NCBI RefSeq assembly: GCF_026914185.1
Contig: NC_070568.1
Span: forward strand, 5,538,001 to 5,602,000
Reading direction: 5' to 3'
DNA from: Puccinia triticina
Taxonomy: Eukaryota > Basidiomycota > Pucciniomycetes > Pucciniales > Pucciniaceae
Length of the DNA stretch: 64,000 bases
In this document: positions 42,075-52,079 of the stretch, one piece after another
How the letters are laid out: each line of letters begins with the position of its first letter
Numbering within the stretch: position 1 is the stretch's first letter
Position numbers and translations under genes: made by a program
The notes under the pieces: model-generated
Told to the model about the DNA's origin: nothing
The model's database searches: none
What the model saw: the letters and a program-made list of their open reading frames with translations, nothing else

Positions 42075-43158
42075 AACAGCAGGGCATTGGAGACAAGCTG
42101 GGATGTGGCTGGTGGCAAGTGCTTCACCAGGAACATGCTCCACGGACCCTGCGGTGTCAAATCCAACTGCTGGAAGGATGAAAGATGTAAATACAAGTTC
42201 CCAAAGGCATTCCGACCAACAACGCATATCCTGACTATTGGAGGACTGCCTTTACCAAGACATTCTGAAGTACTTTACCTGGACAGAAAATAAGCAATGG
42301 AAACCCAGAGTCATTGCCTCTGAAGCTGTGGGAAGGATTTACTTTGCAAAAATTTCTCAAGGAAAGCAATATTATCTGAGACTTCTGCTTCTCCACGTGA
42401 GAGGACCAAAGAGCACTCAAGATCTCCAAACTGTTCATGGAACAACCAACACAAAGTTCCGCGCCGCTGCCGAATCCTTAGGACTTCTAGCTTCAGATGA
42501 ACATTATGAAACTTGTATTGAGGAAGCCTCATTGTGGATGTTGGGTGACGGGTTGCAAGCCCTTTTCTGCCTCATTCTTGTTTACAGTCCACAGGAAAAA
42601 CCTCAATGGCTCTTGGACAAATATATAGATTTACTAGGCAATGATTTTAAATACAGTCTCTGCAACAGCCCTTCCAGTAGTGAGCCTACTCCGGATAACT
42701 GTATTGCGTTAACATCATTCAGAATTGAGTCTCAGCTGGCAAAGAACTCAAAGTCTCTCAAGGACGAGGGTTTAACCTGCCCTGGGCGTAATTCATGGCC
42801 AGACTTTGCTCCAACTTTGTAATTGCAGACTCAACTGAGCTACATTTTTGCTGAAAGGTACCAAGAGAATTATGAGCAACTGATCCAAGACCAGCAGGTA
42901 ATCGTCAACGGTATCATCAAAGAATTTCAAAGACACGGACCTTACCTAGCATATATAGATGGCCCTGGCGGAACTGGGAAGACTTTTTTCATGACCCCTT
43001 TGATCAACCACTATACTGCAAAAGGACTCCGGTTAGCTGCCATTGTTTCCTCAGGTATTGCTTCTCTGGTATTACATAACACAACCATAGCACATGCGAA
43101 GTTCAAAATTCCCTTGAAAGTCAACTCTACCTCAGTATGCACATGGGAACCTCGATCA

Positions 43159-43854
43159 TAAGAGAGCTAAGACTTTATTTCTAAGAACCAAAACCAGAAC
43201 TAAAGAAGATTTTTGTAAGACAATGAATCAACAGGATAAAAGCATAAAAACAAGAAATGAAAACCAACCCGGCACTAGAATTTAGGGAATAAGTTGAGGA
43301 CAACAGGAGACTGGATGTAGGAAGAAGGGATGAGACTGTACGGTGAATTGGTGTTGATTAGTTGGCAAGCGGAATGCGAGGAGAGAAGATTAACAAAGAA
43401 AGAAAACAAACCCTAGGGATTTAGGTAACAAGCTGTAAGAGAGAGGTAATGAGAACAGACACGATCTAGAACAATAGGACTATAAGAAAGAAATGAGTTA
43501 GTATCGATGACCGAGTTATTGAGGGAAAGTCGAGACAAGATTGAGAATGCAATGGATCAATTATTCACCAAGTTGGAAGCCAGAAAGACTGTCCAAGTTA
43601 AGGCTTCGCCAATACTTGATGCGCGCAAGCGAGGGGAAGAGTTCAACTGAAAGAGTCGATGATGGTGTCTTGATCGTGGGATTGAATCTTGATGATTGAT
43701 TGTGGGTTTGGAGATCAATGAGGAAAGGAATACAGGCGAGTTGCGAGTTGTTAAGTCAATAAGCCAAGTTAGGTCTGAATTGATGAGAGAAACCGGTTGA
43801 TGGATTGCTGCGCGTTGAGTTGCGAGATGCGCTAGTTGCGCTCGAGTTTCAACA
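43159..43854 (-). mobile_element. Solo-LTR-like insertion in the Helitron helicase
   Basis: 696 bp with GATCA on both sides (43154-43158, 43855-43859). On the minus strand it starts TGTTGAAACTCGAG and ends GCTCTCTTA, with AATAAA near that end. Deleting it rejoins TWEPR to SALRQDLDQIDL in frame. The TG start, 5-bp duplication and polyadenylation-like signal suggest a solo LTR; the TA instead of CA end is unusual. Confidence 0.8.
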
Positions 43855-44664
43855 GATCAGCTCTGCGCCAGGACCTGGATCAAATAGACTTGATTGTGTG
43901 GGACAAGATTTCAATGCAGAATTGACTCTTGTTAGAAGCAGTGGATAGGTCTTTTTGTGATTTGAAGGGGTGGGATGTTCCGTTTGGCAGTGTCAAGGTC
44001 ATCTTTGGTGGAGATTTTTGAAAAACTTTACCTGTTTTTAAGTTGGGGGACATGTTCTCACAATCTAAATTATGCATGTTAAATTCTTCATTGTGGAACA
44101 AAGTCCGGAAATACCACTTACGTTGCAATGTTTGATTATTGGGCCCTCGGGCTGGCTTAGTCCCAAATGGAGCTGTCCAGTTCAACAAATGGCAGCTTAA
44201 TGTTGGTGAAGGTACAATTCAGAGGGAATTGGTAGATCAAATCCAGTTGCCTTTTGGGTCTCTATTCAGGAACAGTTCAATCAAAGTCCTGTCCTCCAAC
44301 ATAATCAAATTTGTATATGGTGATTTGGCCACAGCTGGACAAGACTTTTCAGAAGAGTTTTGGACAGGGTATTAAAAATCACGAGAAATAATTACACCTT
44401 TAAACAAATATGTGAAATTGATTAACAAACAGTGCCTGAGGCTATTACCATCAAAACTCCACATCTCAGCCGCAATTGATCAGATAACTGATTCCTCTGA
44501 AAAAGCTCAGCCTGAAGAAATACCTAACAAGATTGACATACCCAATTTTCCTGAATACAGCCTGGAATTGAAAGTTGGGCAGCCTTTAGTATTACTGCAA
44601 AACCTCTGTTTAGAAGATGGGCTAGCGAATGGAACAAAGCTTCTCCTCCTTGACATTGAACATA

Positions 44665-45924
44665 CAGTGCCGGACACCTCTTCTGTGTAAGGCCACGCCT
44701 GCAAAATTACAATTTTTTTTTGATTGCTATCAACATTTACACATATCATGTACAAGTCATGAACATGACATTTTTGAGCTCTACAGACCTTGGCAAGTTG
44801 ATAAATATCTTGCCGGGTCTGTGGGATCACTCAAAAAAAAGTTTCACTTTTTCCAAGGCCCAATTTTGGGACCCATGGGCTTACAGGGAATTTCATGGCT
44901 TTGTGGGGGTGGATTATGCACATAGCATACTTGAATATGCATAATATGCATATACAGCAGCTGCAGAGCACATGTACATACATACATACGAGACTGACCA
45001 AGTCACAGTGCCTTGGTCCTCGGCAGACTCACGAGGTTCGGAGATAAAGAGGAAAGATACATTCTCATCTTCCTGAAATCACGTCAACATCTATCAGCAC
45101 ATTCTTTGGAATGTGCCAATGAGACTTATACTTTTTCATAGCTCTTTGGGCTGCGTGGGCATCAAGGCCAAGTTCGTAGGCAGATTGTTGTCGATCCACA
45201 TGTTGGAAGTATTTTCGGATCATTTTGATAGGGCATGCACAACGAGCTCTTTCAAAGAGTGCCTGACATTCTTTCCAAGTGCCACAGTTGTGGCTGCTCC
45301 TTTGACAAACTAAATATTATTAAGTGTCAGCGTCTGTGAGCAAAGGAGAGGTGTTTAGACTTTGAAACATACAGTTTTTGATGTACGACCATAAGAGTTC
45401 AATCAGGTTCAACTCGCAGTGGAACTTGGGAAGAAATAAACAGACATGCCCAGCGTCCTCAATTATCATCTGCAGTAGTGGTCGCTCCGAAGCAAAATCA
45501 CAGCAGCAGTTCAGCATTTGTTGAGTTTCATTTGCAAGATCAAGTTCTTGGTAGCTTTCCAGGAGTGGTGAAGCTAATAAGACCGAGTCGTTACCATCGG
45601 GAATCTCGATGGATGGAGGTTGAACCAGATTTTTTGATTGGTGTTTACATGGATTTGAGGCCAATTTTTGTCGAACAGAAGCTTCAAGTCTTTTTCTTTT
45701 CATCTGGCCGCGGCGGGCCTTTGTCATTGGGGCCATTTGAGCGAATGGGCTTCTTGAGAGTAAGTACTCTTCAACGGTGAGCGTGCTTCAAGGCTCACAT
45801 CCCCTCTCCCCGACCCCTATTTTCCCCTAAACCCCGGGGGATTCGGGGAATCCTTCTGATTTTTCCAAGCCTCAACATTTGGGACCCCCCCAGGGGCCTA
45901 ACACAGAAGAGGTGTCCGGCACTG
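44665..45924 (-). mobile_element. Tc1/mariner-superfamily element, decayed
   Basis: 1260 bp flanked by TA (44663-44664, 45925-45926). Ends are CAGTGCCGGACACCTCTTC then TGTGTAAGGCC, with the complement at the right end; one base differs. Excision at TA rejoins LLLLDIEH to TVLCVKVL in the helicase frame. It carries the C-terminal half of a transposase on the minus strand. Confidence 0.9.
45110..45736 (-). pseudogene. DDE transposase C-terminal fragment
   Basis: Inside the TA-flanked element. The frame from 45736 has VRQKLASNP, then CCDFASERPLLQMIIEDAG, and HVCLFLPKFHCELNLIELLW. The last is the DDE_3-type motif (FLPKFHCELNPIE.W) that holds the final catalytic Glu. After a frameshift near 45310, matching sequence resumes as RCACPIKMIRKYFQHVDRQQ and AHAAQRAMKKYKSHWHIPK, the usual C-terminus. 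The N-terminal HTH domain and the first catalytic Asp are missing, so it is inactive. Confidence 0.75.
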
Positions 45925-46412
45925 TACCGTTTTGTGTGTCAAAGTTTTGACAGGTACTGGAGCAGGCAAAATTAAAGCATTGCCTCAAATAACTCTCAAA
46001 TACAAACCATATATGGAGTTCACCTGTACCTTTACTCGATTCCAGTCTCCGGTTGCCAGCGCTTTTGCAATGACTATCAATAAATGTCAAGGCCAGTTGT
46101 TGGATTATGTTGGGGTTTTTTTGCCAAGGCCTGTTTTTGCTCATGGGAAATTATATGTCACCATCTCCAGGGCTGCATGTGTAGCAGGGTTAGGAATTGC
46201 CTATGTTCCCAAGCAAGACACTGAAGTGACCACCAATGTTGTGAACAACAGTTTGCTCTCATCACATCTCAAATCATAATTTTCAACTGTGCCCATAACA
46301 TGTCATTATGTTTTAATTCACAATAGTTGTGTTTCTATAATTATATGTTCAATGTTCCTCCAATGGATTTGTTATATATATGTTTTTTCTGAAGTAACAA
46401 TCATTGGCATGT

Positions 46413-46440
46413 TCCGCGGCGCAGCCGCGATTTCCCTAGT
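46413..46440 (+). other. Helitron 3' terminus of the second helicase copy
   Basis: CCGCGGC-GCA-GCCGCG hairpin, six bases, CTAG (46436-46439) followed by T. It lies about 130 bp after the helicase stop, as expected. Confidence 0.8.
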
Positions 46441-46650
46441 ATGTAGTGGAGGACTTCCCGTTGAGTCTGGGAGCCTCCCAGATCTCAATTTACACACCCA
46501 AATTCTTAATTTTTGACAAAAAGAGAAGTGTTTTCCCAACCCTACAGTTTGTTGATTTCATGTGCACTGGTTGATTTTTTGATAGGTGTCTTAATTTAGG
46601 ATTTAGAGGGGCATCTAGAGCTCTCTAAATGACGATGGGAAGTCATCCAG

Positions 46651-46698
46651 TATTGGCCAATACCAATCACTATATGTAGTATTGGCCAATACCAATCC
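46651..46698. repeat. Short direct repeat
   Basis: TATTGGCCAATACCAATC occurs twice 29 bp apart; each copy is itself an inverted repeat (TATTGGCCAATA). Confidence 0.85.
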
Positions 46699-46721
46699 GG
46701 TGTGTTGTTTCACCCTTGCTT

Positions 46722-46750
46722 GCCGTGGCTTTGCTGGTTTGGCCTCTAGT
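46722..46750 (+). other. Diverged Helitron 3' terminus
   Basis: TGCCGTGGCTTTGCTGG pseudo-hairpin, then TTTGGCCT and CTAGT. It is close to the 33886/26769 type (GGC.TTGGCCTC.AGT). Confidence 0.5.
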
Positions 46751-46777
46751 TATTCTACAGTCATTTTACACACCTAT

Positions 46778-46980
46778 TAGGGGGGTTCACAATTGAATTT
46801 TATAAAACATTGGAGGCCAATTTAAGGCCTTTATGAACATAATTTTCCAATTTTGGCAAGATGTCCAGAAAAAGGTGTGACTGATCAATCAGTGCAATTT
46901 ATCAACTTTTTAAAAATATGTTCTTAAACAGGTTAAAATGGGTCCTAAAGTTTTACAAATTTCAATTGTGAACCCCCCTA
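46778..46980. mobile_element. MITE upstream of WC-2
   Basis: 203 bp including TA at each end. Inverted ends are TAGGGGGGTTCACAATTGAA (20 bp, exact) and extend imperfectly through TTTTATAAA. The TA duplication suggests a Tc1/mariner MITE. Its right end is 297 bp before the WC-2 start codon. Confidence 0.9.
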
Positions 46981-47225
46981 TTGTGCAATCCTCATGACTT
47001 GAAGTCTGTTGAATGATATGTATCTGTCAAGTGGCTGAACATAACACCGACAACCCCATGCAGTATCTTTGAACAGAGTTAAAGTTTGACGGAGCCTGCC
47101 AACTCTTCCCGAACTGCAGTCGCCGATCGCCCGCAGCAACAAGTGGTGACGCAGAGTCCAGACAGAGCAAACCCCAGCAGAAGCCCAAACGAACCGATTA
47201 AGAACAGCTCGGACAACAACCAGAA

Positions 47226-47274
47226 CACAAACAAACAAACGAACAAACAAACGAACAAACAAACGAACGAACAA
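47226..47274. repeat. ACAAACAAACGA microsatellite in the WC-2 leader
   Basis: CAAA/CGAA tetranucleotide repeat ending two bases before the start codon of WC-2 (context CAACCATGG). Probably in the 5' UTR. Confidence 0.9.
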
Positions 47275-47276
47275 CC

Positions 47277-48930
47277 ATGGACAACATCGACAAGGAGCAA
47301 GACTCATTCACATTCGACTACAACAACCAGCTCTCCTTCTTCGACTTCCCAAACAACCCCAGCCTGCTCAGACCGCCGCCCCCGCCCCAGGAACCCTACT
47401 ACAACAGCCTCCTGCCCATCTCCCCTACCTCATTCGCCACCCACCAGAACCCACTGCCGTTCCTAGACATCGACATCCAGCAGCTCGGCTCAGTCGATCC
47501 CCTCCAAACGATCACCTCCCAACTCAGCAACTATCCAGACTTGACACCCAGGACTAGCAGTGAGGCTGACGTTTTCAACACTGCAACCCAACCACCGACC
47601 AGTCATATTGCTCATCCTCCTACCAATCATCTCCCATCAAATAGCCTCCAGGTCCTCTTCCCGCCCATCTCCCCCCTCACAAGCTTGCCCGAGCATCATG
47701 ACCCCAGTCCATTCACCATGGCCACCACCACCACTAGTAGTAGCCACCAGATCACTTTCCAGCCTAACAATCCTCTGGCAAGCTTGATCGCTAGACCCAA
47801 GTCTCCCAAATCGAAACCGATGACTCACATGCTCTCACAAGACTTCAAGCGAAGGAAGGACTGGCACAAGCGGCTGGTCGAAGATGTCATGGACGTCCTC
47901 CAAGTCATCGGCCCAACGGGCGAGCTCCTCTTCGTCAGCGAAAGCATGGCCCGCCTGACCGGCTTCCCCACCTCAGAACTCCTCGGCAATCAGATCTCGA
48001 ATTGGTGCTTCGAGGAAGAGGACCGCTTGAATCTCGAGCGAGAAATCAAACACTGCTTCAGCCCTGGCTCATCCGGGATAATCAACTTTTATTGCCGGTT
48101 CAAGAAGAAAGACTCTCCCGGCTGTATGATCTTTGAGATTTCGTAAGCGCCCCCTCTTCTCTATTCCTACATATATCAGATCTCAAATTGAAACCATGTT
48201 GTTGTTTGTTTTTCTCTAGGGGACATCTGATTAATGTCAAGACGAATCCAGGGGTTCTGCGAGGAGAGACGAAGAGCGAGAAGCAAGTGATCATCATCAA
48301 TGCACGGCCGTATCCGACAAGCTGTGGCCGACTGACGGACGAGTTCCTGGAACTGATGCTAGAGAACGAGGCGATGATGCGGGTGATGAACAGTCGAGTA
48401 GGAGTCGGAACGATGAGAGGGGACGAGGGTGTGGAGAGCAGCAGCAGCGGACAAGCCTTGGAGCGCGCAAACGGGGCGACGACGACGACGACGATGACGG
48501 GGAAGAACGAGGCTGAGAATCAGGGCGAGGGAAAGAAGAAGAATAATAATAATAATAAGAACGAAGAGCCGGACGAGGCGGCCGAGGATGACGGGCAGCA
48601 TCTCGCCAAAGAGAGCGAGCTTGAAGACGAGCTCCATCTCCCCTTCCCCGCCCCTCCCCCGCCCCCTCCTCTTCCTCCTGTGGACCCCTCCGAGCCTGCC
48701 CCTCGTCCCCGCGCTCGGGGCCCCAACAAACGCGATCGCGCCGACTTCCTCTGTCTCGATTGCGGCGTCACCCAGTCACCCGAATGGAGGAAAGGACCGA
48801 TGGGCCGTCAGTCTCTCTCTCTCTCTCTTTTATCCGCCTGCTGGGTCTTATTGATATTTATCCGTTTCTCATATTAGGTAAAACTCTGTGTAACGCATGC
48901 GGATTAAGATATGCTAAAAAAGCCAAGTAA
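47277..48930 (+). CDS. wc-2: White collar-2-like GATA zinc-finger/PAS protein
   Basis: Exons 47277-48142, 48220-48806 and 48878-48930; introns 48143-48219 (GTAAGC..CTCTAG) and 48807-48877 (GTCAGT..TATTAG); 501 aa. Residues 1-190 are Pro/Ser/Thr/Asn-rich. A PAS domain follows at about 200-340 (VMDVLQVIGPTGELLFVSES, LTGFPTSELLGNQI, GIINFYCRFKKKDSPG). A second variable stretch has poly-Asn, Asp/Glu and poly-Pro. The end is a GATA finger C-x2-C-x18-C-x2-C (CLDCGVTQSPEWRKGPMG / LCNACGLRYAKKAK); the 18-residue loop is that of WC-2. In other fungi WC-2 pairs with the blue-light receptor WC-1 through PAS and binds light-responsive promoters. The protein stops right after the finger. A MITE lies 297 bp upstream. 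Confidence 0.92.
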
Positions 48931-49446
48931 TCACTTCCCTCTTCGTCATTCTCATCTTCGTCCTCTTCGAAAAAAAAAGCATTACTGCTACTCGTGCTGA
49001 GCGCAGTATATAAATTTCCATCATATTTATCGCTCCCAGTTTTCCAGTTACAATATGTACGTGATCTAGAGTCTACGAGCCTCATCAATCCCCACTCCAC
49101 CTCTCCATCCTCTTTTCCAAAAAGAAAAAAGAAAAGAAACAACAAATAACCAAACCGAAGATTCGAGTAGATTGTATCACTTACTCTTTCCCTAGAACAA
49201 AAATCCTCCCACATCATAGAAGGTTGATTCTGCAGGGGATAACAGGGACCGACTTTCTGTTTGTAGATTATCTGTCCATCTTTTCTTTCTTTGATTCTCT
49301 CTCTCTTAATGTTTGTAGCTAGACATGAACATGCACACTACAAGAACAAGCCGCTCAGCTGGCCCCAGTTGATATGTATTTCAAGCTTCAATGCCCATTT
49401 TCTGTGCAGACAGCCTCACCATGTGGTTATGCTGGAGTATCTTCAA
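48931..49446. other. WC-2 3' flank
   Basis: No gene seen; pyrimidine-rich, probably the 3' UTR and spacer. No certain polyadenylation signal. Confidence 0.5.
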
Positions 49447-50125
49447 CACTGCAAGAGCTATGCTATGTGTAGCTGCAAGTGTAGCAATTTTGGCCCCACT
49501 TTGCTACACTTTTAGTAGGGGCGCTTTGCTTCTCAATATTATTTTAAGGGGGAAAAAAACTATAATAATAGCGGGCTATCTTCAGGGGCAAGTAGCAGCA
49601 TTCCACTGTGCTTCAGACTTTCAGTGGCACTACTTTGACAATTTTGCTGCACTTTTGTAGTAACAATGCAAACTCAATCCTCAACACAATAGCCCGGTTC
49701 AAAAATGATAAATTTTAATGATAAAATGGATAAAAATGGCCTTAAAAATCCAATGTGAACCGGGCCAATCAAGTGATGGCCAAGATCAATGATTAAATTT
49801 TCCTCTGTGAGATTCCCCACAGAAAGGCGGCCATGCACGCCCCGCTTATGGCCCCAAAGCAGCCCGATTCGCTACGCTCTTGCATGCGCCACAGAGCACT
49901 CGCAGTCCCAAAGAGCACCACTTCCGCCGCTCCGCTAGACTATAGCAAAATAAAAAATAAAAATGGTGCACTACGCGCAGGTCAAATCTACAGCTGGCGC
50001 TTTGCTACCGCACCAAGTAGCGGTTCTCTGCACGCGCTAATGCTGCTTGTGATCCAGAGCAGTGGTTTCCCGCTTTTCTGTGCAAATTTCAGTGCCACTT
50101 TTTGCAGCAAAATTTAGCTGTTGCA
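49447..50125. mobile_element. Diverged relative of the foldback MITE
   Basis: Left end CAACACTGCAAGAGCTATGCTA and right end in reverse CAACGCTGCAACAGCTAAATT match the ends of 36092-36689. The body retains GTAGC and GCGCTTTGC words but most CpG sites have become TG or CA. A short nested inverted-repeat unit lies at 49692-49765 (GCCCGGTTCA / TGAACCGGGC). No target duplication is visible. Confidence 0.7.
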
Positions 50126-50860
50126 GCGTTGCCTGTGACTTGGTGGCAGGTGAGGCCTGTTGAGCGATTTTTTCTTGGAGTGTTCAGTTACACTTTGGGG
50201 TGAGTTGTTGTGGCTAACAATAGAAGCCCTAGTGAAAGCTAGGGGGGGAGGACTTTGGCACTTCTTAAAGTGTAATGAGTTAATTGACTGGGGATGTTTA
50301 TGGCCAAAGTTGTAATTTGACTATGGAAAATTGTGGATTCCTAATTCTTGTCTTGACTTGCTGTCTTTTGAGTCTAATGGGCAGCCAATTTTGCTGTAGA
50401 CCATGGCGCAGTACTTGTGCTTATCAGTCCCAAACTCAATCAGGTCTTTGGCAAACCCTATATGATTACAGCTGAGCAGCTCATTTTCCAAGTGATTGAT
50501 ATTTTTGGTAAGTTGATTTGGCCCAATATTTCCTTTCGAGACCCAAGGGCTGTTGCTCGCTTGAGATGGTGTTAAGTGTCTGCCTGTAGTGAGGCTGAAG
50601 GTGTTATGTGTTGTTCCTAGGGAGAAGTGTTCTTTTGGCGACCGACGCCCGCTGTTGTTGCTGTGGTTGCCATTCCAGTCGCCGGCCTCGCTCAGACCCC
50701 CGCCCACCCTCTGCTCTTCAAAAACCACCCCCAGGCCGACTCCAGTCTCCCACACACCCAAAGTTAATCTTCTCCCCAACATCTTCACCATGTTCGTCAG
50801 ACTCTTCTCTCATCGCATATGTTGGTTGCTCTAGCTGACTTCTCTCCTCCTGGAATGTAG
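50126..50860. other. Upstream region and probable first exon/intron of the next gene
   Basis: The frame of the next gene lacks an ATG at its start and is entered at a good acceptor (GCTGAC branch, then GGAATGTAG ending at 50860), so a short first exon should lie here. A GTCAGA donor after ATGTTC (50790-50795) is one option but does not give the right phase from that ATG. Confidence 0.4.
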
Positions 50861-52079
50861 GCCAGAACCACCCAAGATCACCACATCCTTGGCCGACCGG
50901 ATCGCACGGCTCAATGCTACCCAGGCCCACTCGCTCGACCGGAACCATGCCCAGGTGCAGCAACAGGTGGGCGAGATCAAGTCCAAGATATCCAAGTACG
51001 AGGCAACCGGCCAGCACGAGGCGCCCTTGATACCCAAAGGCTCGTTTGGACTCGGCGCCCCACTCACCAAGCCCGATCGAGGCCTCGACCGGATCAGGAT
51101 CGCCAGCCTCGGCGTCAGCGGCGGCACCACCGTCTCCATCAAATCCCCCAGCTCACTCTCCGCCTCCACCGGCCCATCCAGGTCAGTCTCGCTGGGCAGA
51201 CCAGACACCAGGAGGCTCTCCAACCTCTCCTCAGACCACCACTCCCAGCCATCCCCAACTCACTCCCCCTCTCAGCACACATCCGACCTACTGCCCACCC
51301 CTCCCCATGAATCCGCCGACCCTCTAGCCGAACAAGCCCCGCCAAGCTCCTCCCCCGCCGCCAAGCAGCAGGACCCCCAGGATGATCCGGCAAACGACGA
51401 GCCCGCCCAGGAGGCCAACCGGTCCTTCGACTCCGCCGACGCCTACGACGGCATCCTCGACGGCTACCCCACCACGCCCGCAGACGAAGACTGTCCGCCG
51501 ATGGTCACCTGCTCAAACTGCTCCCAATCCGTCGAGCTCGAGCTTCTTGGCGAGCACGTCTGTGAGCCACCGTCGAGCCCCCCCAGCAGGGCCAAGTCTC
51601 CCACGGAGGACCAGCCAGCCGAAGGCGCCAGGCAGCCGCCCGTCGACGTCCCCGTCGACGTCCCCGTCGAATCCCCTGCCCTCGTCATCTCCCAGGAACG
51701 TAAAGACCCATCCCCTCCATCGCCCTCCTCCATCTGCTCCTCATCCAAGCGCACCCACGATCCAAGCACAACAGCAAACACCCACCTCTCGCCGACCGCC
51801 GGGCCCGCCGAGCCGCTCCGCCCGCCCACCCCCGTCATCAAAGAGACAGACGCCCAGCCTGCGCCCGAGCTCAGCCCGAAAGACCCCCACAAGAACAGAC
51901 TCAGCGACTCCTCCCACTCCACTAACACCACCCGGCTCAGCACAGGGCCTGTCCCTCCCCTCTCCGCATCCGCTGCCCGGAGGAGCTGGTACGACGACGA
52001 CGACGACCCCGACTATTATGACTCCGGAAACGCCCCCACCGGATTCGTCACCATCGTCAGGTCCAGCAAACGCAGCTAG
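50861..52079 (+). CDS. Ser/Pro-rich protein with a C-x2-C..H-x-C motif; 5' exon missing
   Basis: About 405 codons in one frame from the acceptor at 50860 to a TAG at 52077-52079. The first residues are RPEPPKITTSLADRIARLN. An N-terminal helical stretch (about 10-55; probable coiled coil) is followed by IPKGSFGLGAP, which looks like a conserved short motif. A long Ser/Pro/Thr/Asp-rich, disordered middle encloses TCSNCSQSVELELLGEHVC, a C-x2-C-x12-H-x-C putative zinc-binding unit. There is a PVDVPVDVPVES repeat and an acidic stretch (YDDDDDPDYYD) near the C-terminus. The codon use is C/G-rich at third positions. Family not named; the layout suits a cytoskeletal or scaffold protein, which is a guess. 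Confidence 0.65.

Larger units (their letters stand above)
42075..46280 (+). pseudogene. Second Helitron: Rep tail and Pif1-like helicase, interrupted twice
   Basis: Starts within Rep after the HUH motif: CFTRNMLHGPCGVKSNCW, then KYKFPKAFRPTTHI. It then jumps to the helicase linker YQDILKYFTWTENKQWKPR. Helicase motifs: Walker A DGPGGTGKTF (intact, unlike the other copy), Walker B region LIVWDKISMQ, GGDF-TGA-KTLPV (stop at 44019-44021, in place of the usual Arg) and the C-terminal FAMTINKCQGQ..FAHGKLYVTISRA. Other stops include TAA at about 42821 and TGA after SMQN. An LTR-like insert (43159-43854) and a Tc1/mariner element (44665-45924) interrupt it; removing each restores the frame. Its 3' terminus is at 46413-46440. 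Confidence 0.87.

Noticed and set aside
43880..44188. 102-codon minus-strand ORF
   Set aside because: It is the reverse of the Helitron helicase frame around GGDF-KTLPV on the plus strand.
50589..50838. Cys-rich plus-strand ORFs upstream of the Ser/Pro-rich gene
   Set aside because: Composition is unlike the downstream protein. The region probably holds the first exon and promoter, but I could not fix a coding start.
51139..51943. Long antisense ORFs over 51.1-51.9 kb
   Set aside because: GC-rich shadow frames of the real coding exon.
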